The notes beneath the pieces are model-generated. The model did no database searches. It was not told the origin of the DNA and saw only the letters and a program-made list of their open reading frames with translations. The position numbers and the translations under genes were made by a program. Shown here piece by piece: positions 17,236 through 25,796 of a stretch of DNA of 64,000 nt. The stretch lies in the NCBI RefSeq assembly GCF_035784015.1, contig NZ_JALKOW010000001.1; one strand, 5' to 3'. Numbering within the stretch: position 1 is the stretch's first letter; every line of letters begins with the position of its first letter. This stretch comes from Comamonas sp009360615 (GTDB taxonomy: Bacteria > Pseudomonadota > Gammaproteobacteria > Burkholderiales > Burkholderiaceae_C).

Positions 17236-17443
17236 GAGGAAAGCGCGTTTGAATGAAGGGCTCAGGGTTCGGTGTCTGTGTTGACGCGAGCGAGCAACAA
17301 CTGCATTTTTCAGGAATGGATGGGCCGCAGAAAACATGTAAATAATTGATACACACAGAGTGGTTGCCGCAGGGCAAGCGCGATGCTGGCTGCGACACAA
17401 AGCTGTGCAGTCGTTCTCGATTCATGACCAGAAAGCGGCATTT

Positions 17444-18988
17444 ATGCGAGTCAATGCACCAGTGACACAGCGCGAGTACAGCTTTGATGAGAATGCGACG
17501 CTGATGTCCACCACGGACACGGAGAGTTACATCAAATATGCCAATCAGGCATTCATGGAGGTCAGCGGTTTCGAGCCGCAGGAGATCCTCGGTCAGACCC
17601 ACAACCTGGTGCGCCACCCGGACATGCCGCCGGCTGCCTTTGCCGATATGTGGGCCACGCTCAAGAGTGGCGAGCCCTGGAGCGCACTCGTCAAGAACCG
17701 CCGCAAGAACGGGGACCACTACTGGGTCCGGGCCAATGCCATACCCATCATCCGCAATGACAAGGCCAAGGGCTATATGTCGGTGCGCACCCAGCCCGAG
17801 CGCAAGGAGGTCGAGGCGGCGCAAAAGCTGTATGAGTCCATGCACGACAAGGGCGGATCAGCCCATGAACTGCACAAAGGCATTGTCTCCAAGAAAGGGC
17901 TGGGGAAGGTGCTGTCCATCTGGCGGCATATGGGGGTGCGACGGCGCATTCGCCTGAACTCGCTGGCCTTGTGGGGTGCCCTGGTGCTTGGAGCCTGGCT
18001 GCTGGGTCAAAGCCCGACACAGTTCCTGTCGATTACGGCCTTCATGACGGTTGCTCTGATGGTGATGACACTGCTGCTGGAGAGCCAGTTCGCCACGCCG
18101 CTGGAGCTGCTGAAGCGTCAGTCGCTGAACGTGGCAACCGGCAACAACCGGCAGACGGAATATCTGCAGCGCACGGATGAAATCGGCACCACGCTGCGGA
18201 CGGTCAACCAGATCGGCCTGATGTTTCGCTGGCTGGTGGACGATGTGAATCAGCAGGCGCTGAATGTTCAGCAAGCCTGTAATGAAATAGAGCAAGGCAA
18301 CAGCTTCCTGCACGGGCAGACGGAGCAACTGGCGGTGAATGTGGCCCAGACTTCGGCATCCATGGAGCAGATCACGGCCCGGGTTCAGTCCAGCGCGGAC
18401 ACGGCGCAAAAAGCCGGTGTGCTTGCCAGCGAGGCCAGCGAGGCCGCCCTGCGCGGGGGGCAGTCCATGGATCAGATCGTCTCCACCATGGACTCCATCA
18501 CCGCCAACTCTCGCAGGATCGCCGACATCGTCGGAGTGATCGACAGCATTGCGTTTCAAACCAATCTGCTGGCGCTGAATGCGGCCGTGGAGGCCGCCCG
18601 TGCGGCCGAGCACGGCAGGGGATTTGCGGTCGTTGCCGGCGAGGTGCGGGCCCTGGCCCAGCGCAGCGCCGACGCCGCCAAGGAGATCAAGGCGCTCATT
18701 CAGGCCAGTACCGCCACCATCGAGGCCGGCTCTCACGTCGTCAACGATGCGGGGCGAAACATCGGGGATATCGTCTCCCAGGCCCGCCGCGTGGCGGATT
18801 TCATCGCGGAGATCAGCAAGGCCACGCGCGAGCAGAGCGAGGAGATCACCCAGGTCGGAAAGTCCGTGGCGGACATGGACTATCTGACGCAGCAGAATGC
18901 GCAGTTGGTGACCCAGGGCGCGCAGGCCTCCAGCAGCATGCAATGGCAGGTGAAAAATCTCGTGGAAGCGATTGGCGTGTTCCGGTAG
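17444..18988 (+). CDS. PAS-domain methyl-accepting chemotaxis protein (Aer-like)
   Basis: A 514-residue receptor. Residues 1-115 form a PAS domain (YIKYANQAFMEVSGFEPQEI, RRKNGDHYWVRANAIPI) of the redox/energy-sensing kind. Two hydrophobic segments near residues 170-210 (LALWGALVLGAWLLG and ITAFMTVALMVMTLLLE) anchor it without a periplasmic domain. The signalling tip is intact (VIDSIAFQTNLLALNAAVEA, then RAAEHGRGFAVVAGEVRALA). This is the Aer arrangement: cytoplasmic PAS, membrane anchor, then signalling domain. The ligand or flavin cannot be read from sequence. No che genes are nearby. The start at 17444 is preferred over the longer frame because it begins the PAS domain. Confidence 0.9.
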   Translation: MRVNAPVTQREYSFDENATLMSTTDTESYIKYANQAFMEVSGFEPQEILGQTHNLVRHPDMPPAAFADMWATLKSGEPWSALVKNRRKNGDHYWVRANAIPIIRNDKAKGYMSVRTQPERKEVEAAQKLYESMHDKGGSAHELHKGIVSKKGLGKVLSIWRHMGVRRRIRLNSLALWGALVLGAWLLGQSPTQFLSITAFMTVALMVMTLLLESQFATPLELLKRQSLNVATGNNRQTEYLQRTDEIGTTLRTVNQIGLMFRWLVDDVNQQALNVQQACNEIEQGNSFLHGQTEQLAVNVAQTSASMEQITARVQSSADTAQKAGVLASEASEAALRGGQSMDQIVSTMDSITANSRRIADIVGVIDSIAFQTNLLALNAAVEAARAAEHGRGFAVVAGEVRALAQRSADAAKEIKALIQASTATIEAGSHVVNDAGRNIGDIVSQARRVADFIAEISKATREQSEEITQVGKSVADMDYLTQQNAQLVTQGAQASSSMQWQVKNLVEAIGVFR

Positions 18989-19079
18989 ACGGCGAATCGC
19001 AGGGCCGTCCGATGACTGCGATCGGATCTGGGCAGCCCTGATTCGGCACGATGGAGCCGATTTGCGTGCGACCGGCCAC

Positions 19080-19556
19080 TCAGCCCCAGAGGAGCGGCTT
19101 GTTCACCATCAAGTAATAGGTACCGGCCATGGCCACAAAGGCGGGGTAGCCCAGGGCTTCCCAGCGCAGCTGGTACTGCCGGAAAAGCGGCGGCAGAGCC
19201 TGGCTCTGGCGATGTGCCTGATTCGCCATCGCGGCCATGCGGATCTGCAGCCAGACCACGGGCAGCCAGCAGATGCCGGCCAGCGCATAAAGGCCCAGCG
19301 ATAGCGCAAGCCAGGGCGTGGTCAGCGGCCAGCCTGCGAGATAGGCCATGGCAATGCCCGTGATCGGTTGAATGAAGACGCAGGGGGTGGTGAACCACCA
19401 GTCGGCCCTCACCACGAGGCGGCTGACCACGGCCTGTGCCGCCACCGAGCCGCTGCGGTTGGCAAAGAACATATAGAAGGCCGAACCCAGGCCCGTGCCG
19501 ACCAGCAGCACGCTGGAGAGAATGTGCAGCGTCTTGAGCAGCAGATAGGTATTCAT
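19080..19556 (-). CDS. DUF2269-family integral membrane protein
   Basis: A 158-residue protein with four hydrophobic helices, starting MNTYLLLKTLHILSSVLLVG. KTLHILSS, the ADWWFTTPCVFIQPITGIAM segment and YLMVNKPLLWG at the end match DUF2269 proteins, whose function is unknown. Its ATG overlaps the stop of the upstream DoxX-like gene (ATGA), so the two are translationally coupled. Confidence 0.85.
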   Translation of the reverse strand: MNTYLLLKTLHILSSVLLVGTGLGSAFYMFFANRSGSVAAQAVVSRLVVRADWWFTTPCVFIQPITGIAMAYLAGWPLTTPWLALSLGLYALAGICWLPVVWLQIRMAAMANQAHRQSQALPPLFRQYQLRWEALGYPAFVAMAGTYYLMVNKPLLWG

Positions 19557-19972
19557 GATTCAAGTCTGTCGGAGGGGTTGTGTGCCTGCAGCAAAAACCA
19601 CAGCATGGCGGCGATGGGCAGGTTTTTGAGCAGTGGCCCGAGCGGATGCAGCCATAGCGCGGGTTGAAGAGCCGTGCCGATGACGGTCATGGCCGTCATC
19701 AGCAACAGCGCTGTCAGGTAGCTGGCCCGGCCCGGGCGCAGCAGCAAGGCCAGACCCAGAGCCATATCGGCCAGCAGGCCGGACCAGATCAGCAGTGCCT
19801 GCCAGCGTGCATCGACAATGCCGCCGTCAGACAGCAGACGTGCACCTTCGTGCTGCAGTCCCGAGAGGCCGAAATAGTCCAGTGCGCTGACGAGGGCCGT
19901 CCCCAGCCAGACGACGACCAGGCTGGCGTGCATGCATTTGGCGGCCTGGCTTCTGTTCTGCAGATCAGGCAT
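19553..19972 (-). CDS. DoxX-like membrane protein
   Basis: A 139-residue protein with about four hydrophobic segments, resembling DoxX-like (SURF4-fold) proteins often paired with SDR-like genes. It starts MPDLQNRSQAAKCMHASLVV and overlaps the upstream SDR-like gene by 8 bases; its stop overlaps the next start. The open frame runs further upstream inside the neighbouring gene but is not needed. No catalytic motif is visible and function is unknown. Confidence 0.75.
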   Translation of the reverse strand: MPDLQNRSQAAKCMHASLVVVWLGTALVSALDYFGLSGLQHEGARLLSDGGIVDARWQALLIWSGLLADMALGLALLLRPGRASYLTALLLMTAMTVIGTALQPALWLHPLGPLLKNLPIAAMLWFLLQAHNPSDRLES

Positions 19973-20849
19973 GACGGTGGCCTTCCCTGGGCACGGTGCC
20001 CAGCATGGCACCCGGAGCCACAGGCGCGCGCCCCAGCAAGCGCACCAGGGTCTGCGGGTCGGTGACGTTGTCGTTCTCCAGCAAGGCCATGGTTTCACTG
20101 CACCAGGGCAGGCTGGGGATCTGGTCGCCGACTCTGGCGCTGCCCTTGCTCATCCAGTCGGGCAGGGCATGGACCGATGCCGGGCCATAACCCATCTGGC
20201 TGCGCAGGCTGGCGATGAAGGCCTCTGTCGAAAGCGGTTCGGGGCCACCGATCTCGACCATGCCTTCGGGGCTGTCCGATGTCGCCATCTGCGCGAGCAC
20301 ATCGGCCAGATCACGCACGGCCACGGGCTGTATCCGGCTGCTGCGCATGAGTCCGGGCAGCAGTAACAGGGGCAGCCTGGCCAGATTCATCAACAACTGG
20401 CTGCTGGCACCACCTGCACCAAAGATGATGCTGGGTCGCACGACGACGGGCTTGAGCAGGCCCTGCCTGCCCAGCGTCAGCAGATGTTCGTCGGCAGCGC
20501 GCTTGGTGGTGGCGTACTGGGTGCCGCCCTGACCCGCGCCCAGCGCCGAGACCTGAACCACGCGGCGCACGCCTGCCCGGGCGCAGGCATCGAACAGCGC
20601 CATGGGTGCCAGAGAGTGCAGGGTCTGCAGGTCCTGGCCGGGTCTGTCGCGCAGGGCGCCCACGGCATTGATGACGGCGTCAATGCCCTGCAGATGCGCA
20701 AGCCACGCCTCGGCCGTCGTGCAGGCACCGAAATCCAGAGGCGGCTGGCTGTGGCGGCTGCGTACCACGGGGTCATGGTCCAGCAGGGCGAGGGCATTCA
20801 CGATATGCCGGCCCAGAAAGCCGGTGCCGCCGCAGATCAGAACTCGCAT
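19965..20849 (-). CDS. NAD(P)-binding SDR-like protein (atypical SDR / NDUFA9-like)
   Basis: A 294-residue protein with an N-terminal Rossmann nucleotide-binding motif GGTGFLGRHIV and VVQVSALGA then YATTKRAADEHLL, close to the Y-x-x-x-K of this superfamily. VVRPSIIFGAGG and IQPVAVRDLADVLAQM match atypical SDRs of the complex I NDUFA9 type. It is the second gene of the regulator-SDR-DoxX-DUF2269 operon. AAAGGAG precedes its ATG, and a palindromic operator lies just upstream. Substrate unknown. Confidence 0.85.
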   Translation of the reverse strand: MRVLICGGTGFLGRHIVNALALLDHDPVVRSRHSQPPLDFGACTTAEAWLAHLQGIDAVINAVGALRDRPGQDLQTLHSLAPMALFDACARAGVRRVVQVSALGAGQGGTQYATTKRAADEHLLTLGRQGLLKPVVVRPSIIFGAGGASSQLLMNLARLPLLLLPGLMRSSRIQPVAVRDLADVLAQMATSDSPEGMVEIGGPEPLSTEAFIASLRSQMGYGPASVHALPDWMSKGSARVGDQIPSLPWCSETMALLENDNVTDPQTLVRLLGRAPVAPGAMLGTVPREGHRHA

Positions 20850-20868
20850 ACGCTACTCCTTTACAGTT

Positions 20869-20884
20869 TTCTGCCTTGACAGAA
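20869..20884. promoter_or_regulatory. Operator copy 2, TTCTG-N6-CAGAA
   Basis: TTCTGCCTTGACAGAA lies between the regulator stop (20897) and the SDR-like start (20849). It has the same half-sites and spacing as the palindrome over the regulator promoter at 21476-21491. Confidence 0.6.
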
Positions 20885-20896
20885 TTCAGTCCGGTT

Positions 20897-21448
20897 TCAG
20901 TCGGTATCCTTGCCCTGGCCGCCATCCCTGCCGCGGACAAAGCGCTGGACGCTGGCACCCAGGCGCAGGATCTTGTCCAGCGTGGCGGGGGACAGCCGCA
21001 GCATCTCGTCGGTCCAGATGCCCAGCGAATCCATGAGGCGCAAGGTCTCGTGCACGCGGTCCTGGGTATCGGCTGTCTCGCTCTCGAATTCGGGCCGGGC
21101 GATCAGTTCGCGCAGCAGCGCGCTGGTGGGGTCGAACTCGCGCCGCTTGCGCTCCCGCACAATGGTGCGCAACAACTCCCAGACATCCGCCGAAGTCTCG
21201 AAATACTCGCGCCGGTCGCCGCTTCTGCGGCTGGTGCGAATCAAGTTCCAGCTCAGCAGCTCCTTGAGGCTGTTGCTGACGTTGGAACGCGCCGCGCCCA
21301 GGGTTTCGCAGATTTCGTCGGCATTGAGGGGGCGGCCGTGAAAGAACAGCAGGGCATGGATTTGCGCCACCGTACGGTTCACGCCCCAGGCGCTTCCCAT
21401 GTCTCCCCAGTGGTGCACAAAGCGTTCAGCGATAGGACTCAGTTGCAT
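20897..21448 (-). CDS. GbsR/MarR-family transcriptional regulator
   Basis: A 183-residue winged-helix regulator of the GbsR branch: RFVHHWGDMGSAWGVNRTVA, IHALLFFHGRPLNADEI, then the recognition region LGAARSNVSNSLKELLSWNL and a wing with SGDRREYFE. The C-terminal half is helical and ends KDTD. A TTG-initiated form from 21484 would add 12 residues but would run into a perfect palindrome that looks like an operator, so ATG 21448 is preferred. It is the first gene of the operon and probably autoregulated. Confidence 0.85.
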   Translation of the reverse strand: MQLSPIAERFVHHWGDMGSAWGVNRTVAQIHALLFFHGRPLNADEICETLGAARSNVSNSLKELLSWNLIRTSRRSGDRREYFETSADVWELLRTIVRERKRREFDPTSALLRELIARPEFESETADTQDRVHETLRLMDSLGIWTDEMLRLSPATLDKILRLGASVQRFVRGRDGGQGKDTD

Positions 21449-21471
21449 GAGATGCAGTGTGGTCTTGCTTG

Positions 21472-21495
21472 AAATTTCTGTCAATACAGAAATTT
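21472..21495. promoter_or_regulatory. Operator copy 1: 10-base perfect inverted repeat over the regulator promoter
   Basis: AAATTTCTGT, a CAAT spacer, then ACAGAAATTT, ending 24 bases before the regulator ATG on its 5' side. On the minus strand a TTGACA -35-like hexamer overlaps the palindrome, so binding there should block transcription. Confidence 0.7.
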
Positions 21496-21678
21496 ATGTT
21501 TTGAAAATCGCTGTGCTGCTTCAGGCAAAGCTCAGGTGAGCACCACGATCTGGCGGTCAGGGCTGGAAGCGGTATTTCTTTAATGGAAGAAATTCCGAGC
21601 CGACTCGCTCCCCCATGCCGTACTCGTAAAATGGCTGCATTACAGGGGCATGGAGCCCCGTCAGGGAAGGGAGAGTTC

Positions 21679-21990
21679 ATGACCGCTGCATCCGTCTTGC
21701 GTGCTGCCTTGATTTTGTCGGCCTGTGCCTTGGCCCAGGCCGCATCGGCGGCCTGCTATTTTGTCTATGCGCCCAATAACGAGCTGATCTATCGCTCCAA
21801 TGTGGCACCGGTCGATCTTTCCCTGCCCTTGCACCAGACGGTGTCGCAACTCTCCCCCGGAGCGCGCATGTTCTTCTCGCTCGACGAGTACAACTGCGCC
21901 ACCGAGGTCAATCTGATTGCCGAGCGTGCCCAGCTTGCTGTGGCGCGCAACAACCGCGAGCGCCGCCTGCGCGAAGATCAGCGCTTCTGA
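21679..21990 (+). CDS. Small secreted protein of unknown function
   Basis: A 103-residue protein with a clear signal peptide (ASVLRAALILSACALAQAAS, cleavage near ASAA-C). The mature part has two cysteines (ACYFVYAPNNELIY and DEYNCATEVN) and ends in a charged tail, ARNNRERRLREDQRF. Similar short proteins occur in related bacteria as hypotheticals. GGGAGAG precedes the ATG. I recognise no domain. The paired cysteines suggest one disulfide in the periplasm. Confidence 0.75.
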   Translation: MTAASVLRAALILSACALAQAASAACYFVYAPNNELIYRSNVAPVDLSLPLHQTVSQLSPGARMFFSLDEYNCATEVNLIAERAQLAVARNNRERRLREDQRF

Positions 21991-22153
21991 TTACATAGCG
22001 GTCAGCGCTTGATCGCCAAGCGTTTGAGGTGTTTTTGACGCGTGCTATCTGACGTGCGGCCGGCGCAGGGGCCAGGGCGTCATCCCGCAGCCCGTGCAGT
22101 TTTTTGCCGTGGTCTGCCCTCGGGTATGGGGCGGCCTGAGACAATCGGCCACC

Positions 22154-23653
22154 ATGAGTGAATCCCGCGACAACAAAATTCCCGAGAACCTGCCCGAAGT
22201 CCCATCCGATGCCCCGGCGTTGCCCGAGGGCTGGCTGGAAGTGCTGTCCATGGACATGGACGCCCAGGGTGTAGCCCGCAAGCCCGATGGCAAGGTGGTC
22301 TTCATCGACGGTGCCCTGACCGGTGAAATCGTCAGCGCCAACACCCATCGCAAGAAGAACAACTGGGAAGCGGCCACGCTGACCGAAATCCACCGAGAGT
22401 CCTCGCAGCGGGTGAAGCCCGGCTGCCCCAATTTCGGCCTGCACGCCGGAGCCTGCGGCGGCTGCAAGATGCAGCATCTGCATGTGGCGGCCCAGGTCGC
22501 GATCAAGCAGCGGGTGCTGGAGGACAATCTCTGGCATCTGGCCAAGGTCAAGCCCGAGACGCTGCTGCGCCCCATCGAAGGACCGGCCTGGGGCTATCGC
22601 TTCCGCTCGCGCCTGTCGGTGCGTTATGTGGCCAAGAAGGGCAAGGTGCTGGTGGGCTTTCATGAGCGCAAGAGCCGCTATATCGCCGACATGGAGGTCT
22701 GCAAGATTCTGCCGCCCCATGTGGATGCCATGCTCATGCCCATGCGCGCGCTGATCGCCAGCCTGGATGCCCGCGAAACCTGTCCGCAGATCGAAGTGGC
22801 TTGCGGTGACCACGTCACGGCCCTGGTGCTGCGCCATCTGGAGCCTCTGTCGGATGCCGACAAGCAGCGCCTGCGTGACTTCGCTGCCGTGCAGAACGTG
22901 CAGTGGTGGCTGCAGCCCAAGGGCCCGGATACCGTGCATCTGATGGAGGAGGGCGGCACGCAGCTGTCCTATGGTCTGCCAGACTTCGGCATCACCATGC
23001 CGTTCAAGCCCACTGACTTCACCCAAGTCAATCCGCATATCAACCGCGTGCTGGTCACGCGCTCGCTGCGCCTGCTGGACGCGAAAAAGGACGAGCGCGT
23101 CATCGACTGGTTCTGCGGCCTGGGCAATTTCACGCTGCCGATCGCCACCATGGCACGCGAGGTGCTGGGCATCGAAGGCTCGGAAACCCTGGTCAGGCGC
23201 TCGCACGAGAACTACGCGCGCAACAATGCCGCGCGCAGCGAAGAAGACAAGCTGGCTCCCACCCGCTTTGTGGCGCGCAATCTGTTCGAGATGACGCCTG
23301 CCATGCTGATTGCCGACGGCAATTCCGACAAATGGCTGGTCGATCCGCCGCGCGAAGGTGCGTTTGCCCTGTCCAAGGCACTGGCCGATATTCACCAGAT
23401 CCGCATTGGCGCCAAGCAGACCGGCGTGGCCAGCGAAGAGCAGCCCGATCTGTTGCCGCCCCTGCCCGAGGGTCAGGAAAGCTGGCAGTTTCCCAAGCGC
23501 ATCGTCTATGTGAGCTGCAATCCGGCCACATTGGCGCGTGATGCGGGTCTGCTGGTGCACCAGGCAGGCTACCGCTGCGTGGCTGCGGGCGTGGTGAACA
23601 TGTTCCCGCACACGGCGCACGTGGAATCCATGGCCGTTTTCGAGCGCGCATAA
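22154..23653 (+). CDS. rlmD: 23S rRNA (uracil-1939-C5)-methyltransferase RlmD
   Basis: A 499-residue SAM-dependent RNA methyltransferase. An N-terminal TRAM-like domain is followed by an iron-sulfur site (CPNFGLHAGACGGCKMQH: Cys91, Cys101, Cys104, with a fourth Cys near 182 in MEVCKILPP). The catalytic half has DWFCGLGNFTLPIA (SAM loop), KWLVDPPREGAF and IVYVSCNPATLARD with the nucleophilic cysteine. The start at 22154 gives the usual N-terminus; the frame is open 20 codons upstream. Confidence 0.95.
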   Translation: MSESRDNKIPENLPEVPSDAPALPEGWLEVLSMDMDAQGVARKPDGKVVFIDGALTGEIVSANTHRKKNNWEAATLTEIHRESSQRVKPGCPNFGLHAGACGGCKMQHLHVAAQVAIKQRVLEDNLWHLAKVKPETLLRPIEGPAWGYRFRSRLSVRYVAKKGKVLVGFHERKSRYIADMEVCKILPPHVDAMLMPMRALIASLDARETCPQIEVACGDHVTALVLRHLEPLSDADKQRLRDFAAVQNVQWWLQPKGPDTVHLMEEGGTQLSYGLPDFGITMPFKPTDFTQVNPHINRVLVTRSLRLLDAKKDERVIDWFCGLGNFTLPIATMAREVLGIEGSETLVRRSHENYARNNAARSEEDKLAPTRFVARNLFEMTPAMLIADGNSDKWLVDPPREGAFALSKALADIHQIRIGAKQTGVASEEQPDLLPPLPEGQESWQFPKRIVYVSCNPATLARDAGLLVHQAGYRCVAAGVVNMFPHTAHVESMAVFERA

Positions 23654-23690
23654 GAGCGCAAGCGCTTGAACTGCGCCGGCACGGCGCAGT

Positions 23691-24608
23691 TCAGCCGCCC
23701 AGGGTAGTGTCCAGAATCATCATCAAGACAAAGCCCAGCATGAGCCCTGTGGTGCCCCAGGCTTCATGGCCTTTGCGATGCGATTCGGGAATGATTTCGT
23801 GGCTGATGACAAACAGCATGGCACCAGCGGCGAAGCCAAGACCCCAGGGCAGCAGCATGGTGGAGCTGCTGACGACGATGGTGGCGGTCACGGCGCCCAG
23901 GGGTTCGATCAACCCTGTCAGAGCCCCCAGCACCACTGCAAAACCACGGGTATAGCCGGCTGCCAGCAAAGAGGCCGCGACGACAAAACCCTCGGGCACA
24001 TCCTGTATGGCAATGCCCAGTGTCAGCGAGCTGGCACGCAGCCCCTCGTTGGCGGCATAACCCACGCCTATGGCCAGGCCCTCCGGAAGGTTGTGCAGCG
24101 TGATGGCAATGACAAACAGCCAGGTGCGCCGCAGCTGCTTGGCATCGGCACCTTCACGGCCTTTGATGAAGTGCTCGTGCGGCAGCAGGCGATCCATGAC
24201 CAGCAGGGCTGCACCTCCGAGCAAGATGGCTGCGCCGATCAAGGCACCGCTCAGCCATTCGCTGCTGGCGGGCGAGGTCGCTGCCTTGGCGGCTTCCAGT
24301 CCGGGGAGGATCAGTGAAAAGGCGCAGGCAGCCAGCATCACGCCTGCGCCGAAGCCAAACAGCGTGTCCTGTGTGCGCTCGGACGGATGCTGGGTCAGCA
24401 GCACCGGCAAAGCGCCCAGGGCGGTCGCCAGCGCCGCCACGCTGCCGCCCAGCAGTGCATTCAATGCTGCGGGATTGATCTGCAGCTGCCTCCAGACCAT
24501 GGATGCCAGCACCAGAGCACCGGCCGCGGAGATCAGCAGCCCGAGCCTGGTTCTGAGCGGCAGGGGCGTCTGGCTGGAGGAGGCGGTCTGCAGTCCGTCC
24601 GGGCCCAT
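23691..24608 (-). CDS. ZIP-family divalent metal transporter
   Basis: A 305-residue inner-membrane protein with about eight helices. The metal-site motifs are LHNLPEGLAIG in helix 4 and IQDVPEG in helix 5, with HEIIPES near the end. Family members (ZupT and relatives) import Zn, Fe, Mn or Co. The gene ends the run downstream of sodA, starting 4 bases after the sodA stop, so manganese supply for the superoxide dismutase is a reasonable guess; specificity cannot be read from sequence. Confidence 0.9.
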   Translation of the reverse strand: MGPDGLQTASSSQTPLPLRTRLGLLISAAGALVLASMVWRQLQINPAALNALLGGSVAALATALGALPVLLTQHPSERTQDTLFGFGAGVMLAACAFSLILPGLEAAKAATSPASSEWLSGALIGAAILLGGAALLVMDRLLPHEHFIKGREGADAKQLRRTWLFVIAITLHNLPEGLAIGVGYAANEGLRASSLTLGIAIQDVPEGFVVAASLLAAGYTRGFAVVLGALTGLIEPLGAVTATIVVSSSTMLLPWGLGFAAGAMLFVISHEIIPESHRKGHEAWGTTGLMLGFVLMMILDTTLGG

Positions 24609-24611
24609 GGT

Positions 24612-25247
24612 TCAGCTCCTGACAGCCTGGGTGGCGGCAGCGAAGCGGCGCGCCACTTCATTCCAGTCCACCACGTTGTAGAAGGCGGCGATGTATTCGG
24701 GGCGGCGGTTCTGGTATTTCAGGTAATAGGCATGCTCCCAGACGTCCAGGCCCAGAATCGGCCTGTTGCCGCTGCCAATGCCAGGCATCAAAGGGTTGTC
24801 CTGGTTGGCGCTGCTTTCCACATGCAGCTTGCCGCTGCGGTCCACGCTGAGCCAGGCCCAGCCGCTGCCAAAGCGGCTGATGGCAGCCTTGGTGAATTCG
24901 GTCTTGAAGTTCTCGAAGCCGCCAAGGTCCTTGTCAATGGCGGCTGCAAGAGCGTTCTGCGGCAGACCACCTCCGCCGGGAGACATGACTTGCCAGAACA
25001 GGCTGTGATTGGCATGGCCGCCGCCGTTGTTGCGCACCGCTTGACGCAGCGTTTGCGGCAGTGATTCAAGCTTGGCAAGCAGATCGTCCAGCGACCATTG
25101 CGCGTACTCGCTGTCTTCGAGTGCCGCATTGAGGTTGTTGACGTAGGTCTGATGGTGCCTGGCGTAGTGGATCTCCATGGTTTGCGCATCGATATGCGGC
25201 TCCAGTGCCGCGTAGTCGTAGGCCAGTGGGGGCAGGGTATGGCTCAT
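24612..25247 (-). CDS. sodA: Superoxide dismutase, Mn type
   Basis: A 211-residue Fe/Mn superoxide dismutase without a signal peptide. Metal ligands are His27, His81, Asp168 and His172. NNGGGHANHSLFW and LDVWEHAYYLKYQNRRPEYI are characteristic of Mn-type enzymes rather than the Fe-type SodB. It lies downstream of a DUF2325 gene and a small unknown gene and directly upstream of a ZIP transporter gene. A Fur-like box at the head of the run suggests induction when iron is scarce. Confidence 0.95.
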   Translation of the reverse strand: MSHTLPPLAYDYAALEPHIDAQTMEIHYARHHQTYVNNLNAALEDSEYAQWSLDDLLAKLESLPQTLRQAVRNNGGGHANHSLFWQVMSPGGGGLPQNALAAAIDKDLGGFENFKTEFTKAAISRFGSGWAWLSVDRSGKLHVESSANQDNPLMPGIGSGNRPILGLDVWEHAYYLKYQNRRPEYIAAFYNVVDWNEVARRFAAATQAVRS

Positions 25248-25280
25248 GAGTGAATGCCTTGGCAGTGAGAGAGAGGGAGG

Positions 25281-25796
25281 TCAGTGCAGTGATGAGTGCA
25301 CGGACTCGACGCTGGCAAGGCGGGACTGCCTGTCGCTGGCGGGGTGAGTGAGAGGGAAAGCGGATGTCGAGGCGCAGACGCCCGCGGCGGCATGAGGGTC
25401 TGCGGCACCGCGCTCGGCCCGCGCGGCCAGCAGCTGGGGCAGATGACGGTATAGCGCCAGACTCAGGCAGGGGCTGGCGCAGCCCTGCTGCAGCAGTGAC
25501 ATCAGGGTCTGCTGCGCCTCATGCAGACATTCGGAGGACGAACCCGGCTGGCCTGCGGCGGCAAAGGCATCCGCCAGATTCAGGTGGGCCACGACAAAGG
25601 CCGCAACGCGGTCATCGTCGGCAATGTCTCCGGGTTCCGCGCCAAGTAGTTGCAGACCCAGCCGCTGCGCATGGCGATAGTGCTTTTGGGCCGCGAGATG
25701 GCGATGCTCCAGCGTTGCCTCCAGCGCCTTGCGGGTGTGACGCTTCCATGCGGACAGCAAATCGGCAGCCGAGGCGTTTGTCGTGCGGACTCTCAT
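25281..25796 (-). CDS. Unknown 171-residue helical protein in the sodA operon
   Basis: The predicted protein starts MRVRTTNASAADLLSAWKRH and is mainly helical with TPR-like character (LEHRHLAAQKHYRHAQRLG, VAAFVVAHLNLADAFAAAGQ). Its ATG overlaps the DUF2325 stop (ATGA), which supports it being a real gene. It sits in the same relative place as the unknown gene between fumC and sodA in Pseudomonas fagA-fumC-orf-sodA operons, although I cannot claim homology. No signal peptide or catalytic motif is visible. Confidence 0.7.
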   Translation of the reverse strand: MRVRTTNASAADLLSAWKRHTRKALEATLEHRHLAAQKHYRHAQRLGLQLLGAEPGDIADDDRVAAFVVAHLNLADAFAAAGQPGSSSECLHEAQQTLMSLLQQGCASPCLSLALYRHLPQLLAARAERGAADPHAAAGVCASTSAFPLTHPASDRQSRLASVESVHSSLH

